Origin: Panopea generosa
Taxonomy: Eukaryota > Mollusca > Bivalvia > Adapedonta > Hiatellidae
DNA length: 64,000 bases
Assembly (NCBI GenBank): GCA_029582155.1
Contig: CM055896.1
Location: 27,724,684-27,788,683, forward strand
Direction: 5' to 3'
The position numbers were made by a program, and so were the translations under genes. The notes under the pieces were generated by a model that was given only the letters and a program-made list of their open reading frames with translations, was not told where the DNA came from and ran no database searches. This document shows, one piece after another, positions 63,123 to 64,000 of this stretch; the first letter of the stretch is position 1; every line of letters begins with the position of its first letter.

Positions 63123-63815
63123 CTGCAACAAATAATTAAAACATAAGAAAACTTTTCACTGTATATATATAACAAACAAAAAAAAGAGTATAATTAAATT
63201 GATGATGTCACATAATACAAAACACTCTACATGGTACATGTAACCTTCCTTAAACCAGAGTTAGTCAATTTAGTGTTATTATAATTATGTCCTGTGAAGA
63301 TTTATTTTTCCTTCGTGTGTGCATGTAATTTATGTAATGTTCTTGTTTACATTTACTTTATCATTTTTTTTAATATTTCTATAAAATTCAACTGACATAA
63401 GCTATAAGGTTTAGGTCTTATGAACTATATACATCTGTTATTTTAAAGTTAATTTTCATAATATTACATTTTTAATTATATGAGTCAATCAAATATTCTG
63501 TTTGCATGATAGATTACATGTTTACAATTATGAAGTTAAACTTCATAAACTATACACAATATTTGCATATATAATGTATACATAGCATATAATGGACTCT
63601 TCTTTTGTGAGCTATACCCGTTTGTGTGGACACAAACAACACTTTCTATATTATATCATTCATTCATTCCAGTTCCACTTTAAAACTGGATGGTGTCCTG
63701 GGACCAGTTCCATTTTTGAAATGTTGTAAAATAAATCTAATCAATAAGATATAAATTCTATATTCAGTACATCAGCTCTCTTTATAAATTATGCTTGTTT
63801 ACGTCGGATTACGTT
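63123..63815. other. Intron of the TRIM-like gene, nothing further recognised
   Basis: AT-rich sequence upstream of the last TRIM-like exon. A short ATTCATTC run lies near 63656. No B-box or RING exon is visible before the window ends. Confidence 0.5.
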
Positions 63816-63819
63816 AGAC

Positions 63820-64000
63820 AGTTAACATGAGCTTTACAGTATAGTAAACATAAGCTTTACAGTCTAGTTGACATAAGCTTTATGGTCTAGTTGACATAAG
63901 CTTTACAGTATAGTTGACATAAGCTTTATGGTCTAGTTGACATAAGCTTTATGGTCTTATTGACATAAGCTTCATGGTCTAGTTGACATAAGCTTTACAG
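63820..64000. repeat. 23-bp minisatellite (open at right edge)
   Basis: At least eight copies of a 23-bp unit TAAGCTTTACAGTCTAGTTG ACA, with ACAGTA/ATGGTC variants, continuing past the window end. Confidence 0.92.

Noticed and set aside
63123-63175. N-terminal extension MLYIYSEKFSYVLIICC of the TRIM-like frame
   Set aside because: It reads through the intron; a good acceptor at 63123 places the exon start after it.

Overview
The window is animal nuclear DNA, not bacterial. It has spliced genes with GT-AG introns, tRNA-derived SINEs, LINE fragments, DNA-transposon relics, and roughly 29 kb (about 45%) of tandem minisatellite. The gene content (a B-box/coiled-coil/propeller TRIM-like protein, a peroxisomal acyl-CoA thioesterase, a MULE with a FLYWCH finger) and the SINE style suggest a marine invertebrate, most likely a mollusc and perhaps a bivalve. 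That assignment is inference. Nearly every long open frame in the window is a by-product of a tandem array whose unit is a multiple of three or simply lacks stops.

Real genes, all on the minus strand: (1) a peroxisomal acyl-CoA thioesterase/BAAT-family gene whose exons 2-8 I could join by phase (45621 down to 27166), ending in the peroxisomal signal SKL; its own exon 1 is not visible. (2) A lone exon 1 of the same family at 8487-8700, which must belong to a second, tandem copy continuing left of the window, or mark a rearrangement. (3) The 3' part of a TRIM-like gene (61748-63122) continuing past the right edge.

Layout: 1-8195, 44-bp array; 8.49-8.70 kb, orphan thioesterase exon; 8.74-9.43 kb, 14-bp array; 9.94-13.0 kb, a small inverted-repeat element split by a decayed MULE with a 9-bp target duplication; 13-16 kb, sparse, with a C-rich tract and a SINE tail; 16.1-17.7 kb, 29-bp array followed by a GC-rich block; 19.6-20.6 kb, a probable non-autonomous DNA element with a SINE inside; 21.15-21.6 kb, 28-bp array; 22.45-24.63 kb, a LINE fragment and a 52-bp array apparently grown out of it; 25.7-26.0 kb, another LINE fragment; 27.2-45.6 kb, the thioesterase gene. 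Intron 7 of that gene holds a 36-bp array interrupted by a 3.03-kb fold-back element (TTAA duplication) and a 475-bp element (TA duplication). Intron 6 holds a 60-bp array and intron 3 a MITE-like element. Then 45.7-47.3 kb, decayed coiled-coil coding fragments; 47.7-48.5 kb, 35-bp array; 49.8-50.9 kb, LINE reverse transcriptase; 51.7-52.65 kb, SINE whose body became a 125-bp tandem array; 53.1-54.9 kb, 34-bp array; 55.9 kb, SINE; 56.6-60.5 kb, 24-bp array; 60.6 kb, SINE; 61.7-63.1 kb, TRIM-like gene; 63.8 kb to the end, 23-bp array.

The most notable points are that two of the tandem arrays can be traced to transposable-element sequence (a LINE coding segment and a SINE body), that two transposons sit at exactly readable sites inside one satellite, and that a conserved enzyme gene spans these arrays with its splice phases intact.
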